This document shows positions 42,165-42,242 of a stretch of 42,242 nt of DNA, one piece after another (the stretch's first letter is position 1; every line of letters starts with the position of its first letter). A model generated the notes under the pieces. It had not been told where the DNA came from, made no database searches, and saw nothing but the letters and a program-made list of their open reading frames with translations. This DNA comes from JBCBJZ01 sp038522635. Its GTDB lineage: Bacteria > Pseudomonadota > Alphaproteobacteria > Rhizobiales > Hyphomicrobiaceae. The stretch covers positions 1-42,242 of the forward strand of contig JBCBJZ010000012.1 of assembly GCA_038522635.1 (NCBI GenBank), given 5' to 3'. A program made the translations under genes and the position numbers.

Positions 42165-42242
42165 GTGCAGAGCAACTTTGGGCGCAAAGGCAAGGCCTCA
42201 GTGTTTGGGCAGGTGATTCGCACTTTGCGCCCGTTGCTCTAG
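42165..42242. repeat. Intergenic hairpin repeat, copy B (78 bp, inverted relative to copy A)
   Basis: Reverse complement of copy A at 34722-34800: outer 24 and 29 bases identical, loop differing at about six positions. It ends with CTAG at the last base of the window, so it may continue. Together with the adjacent 64-bp palindrome and the partial arm it makes up nearly all of the 42055-42242 intergenic stretch. Confidence 0.8.

Overview
The window is GC-rich, densely coded DNA from an alphaproteobacterial chromosome, probably Rhizobiales or a related order. The main evidence is gene order: a block xthA, small membrane gene, erpA // dgt, argS, SPOR-domain gene, nagZ, scpA, scpB, tatA, tatB, tatC (about 9.1-23.9 kb) is typical of that class. 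A perfect TTAA-N7-TTAA CtrA-type site, an aap-type general amino-acid ABC transporter and REP-like intergenic palindromes fit the same assignment. I found no tRNA, rRNA, CRISPR array, phage module, transposase or plasmid gene.

Layout. 1-1383: the tail of an FAD/NAD(P) oxidoreductase, a MoaD/ThiS-type protein ending in Gly-Gly and a small unknown protein; in other genomes such pairs accompany tungsten aldehyde:ferredoxin oxidoreductase genes, which would lie off the left edge. 1687-5309: opgG/opgD-type and opgH genes for osmoregulated periplasmic glucan, overlapping by ATGA. 5351-8025: ycjX-ycjF on the minus strand, also overlapping by ATGA. 8214-10475: a membrane-anchored unknown, xthA, and a small three-helix membrane protein behind the CtrA-like site. 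10565-23934: the housekeeping block (Fe-S insertion, dNTP hydrolysis, arginine charging, peptidoglycan binding and recycling, chromosome condensation, Tat export), interrupted by an orphan ferric-type ABC ATPase between scpB and tatA. 24043-30714: separate accessory genes (crotonase, L,D-transpeptidase, FtsB-like protein, GT17 glycosyltransferase, GNAT, GMC oxidoreductase). 30947-33142: a 731-residue membrane-anchored protein of unknown function with a histone-H1-like basic tail. 33143-33927: an AT-rich regulatory region. 33928-38617: an aap-type amino-acid ABC transporter in the unusual order P-J-Q-M. 38740-42033: an L-2-hydroxyglutarate-oxidase-like FAD enzyme, a threonine-aldolase-type PLP enzyme and phosphoglycolate phosphatase.

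Several genes are linked by function. The glucan-branch protein carries a Tat signal and the Tat translocase is encoded in the same window. NagZ, the SPOR protein, the L,D-transpeptidase and the FtsB-like protein all concern the cell wall or division. The aap transporter lies beside two possible amino-acid or organic-acid catabolic enzymes.

The clearest signal not explained by genes is a set of intergenic palindromes. Two copies of an approximately 79-bp hairpin element lie in inverted orientation at 34722-34800 and 42165-42242. A second 64-bp palindrome lies at 42093-42156, and fragments of both recur at gene ends across the window. I saw no convincing new defence or biosynthetic system. The best leads are the repeat family, the 731-residue protein, the small protein next to the MoaD-type gene, and the AT-rich region with a DnaA box and a sigma-54-like promoter.
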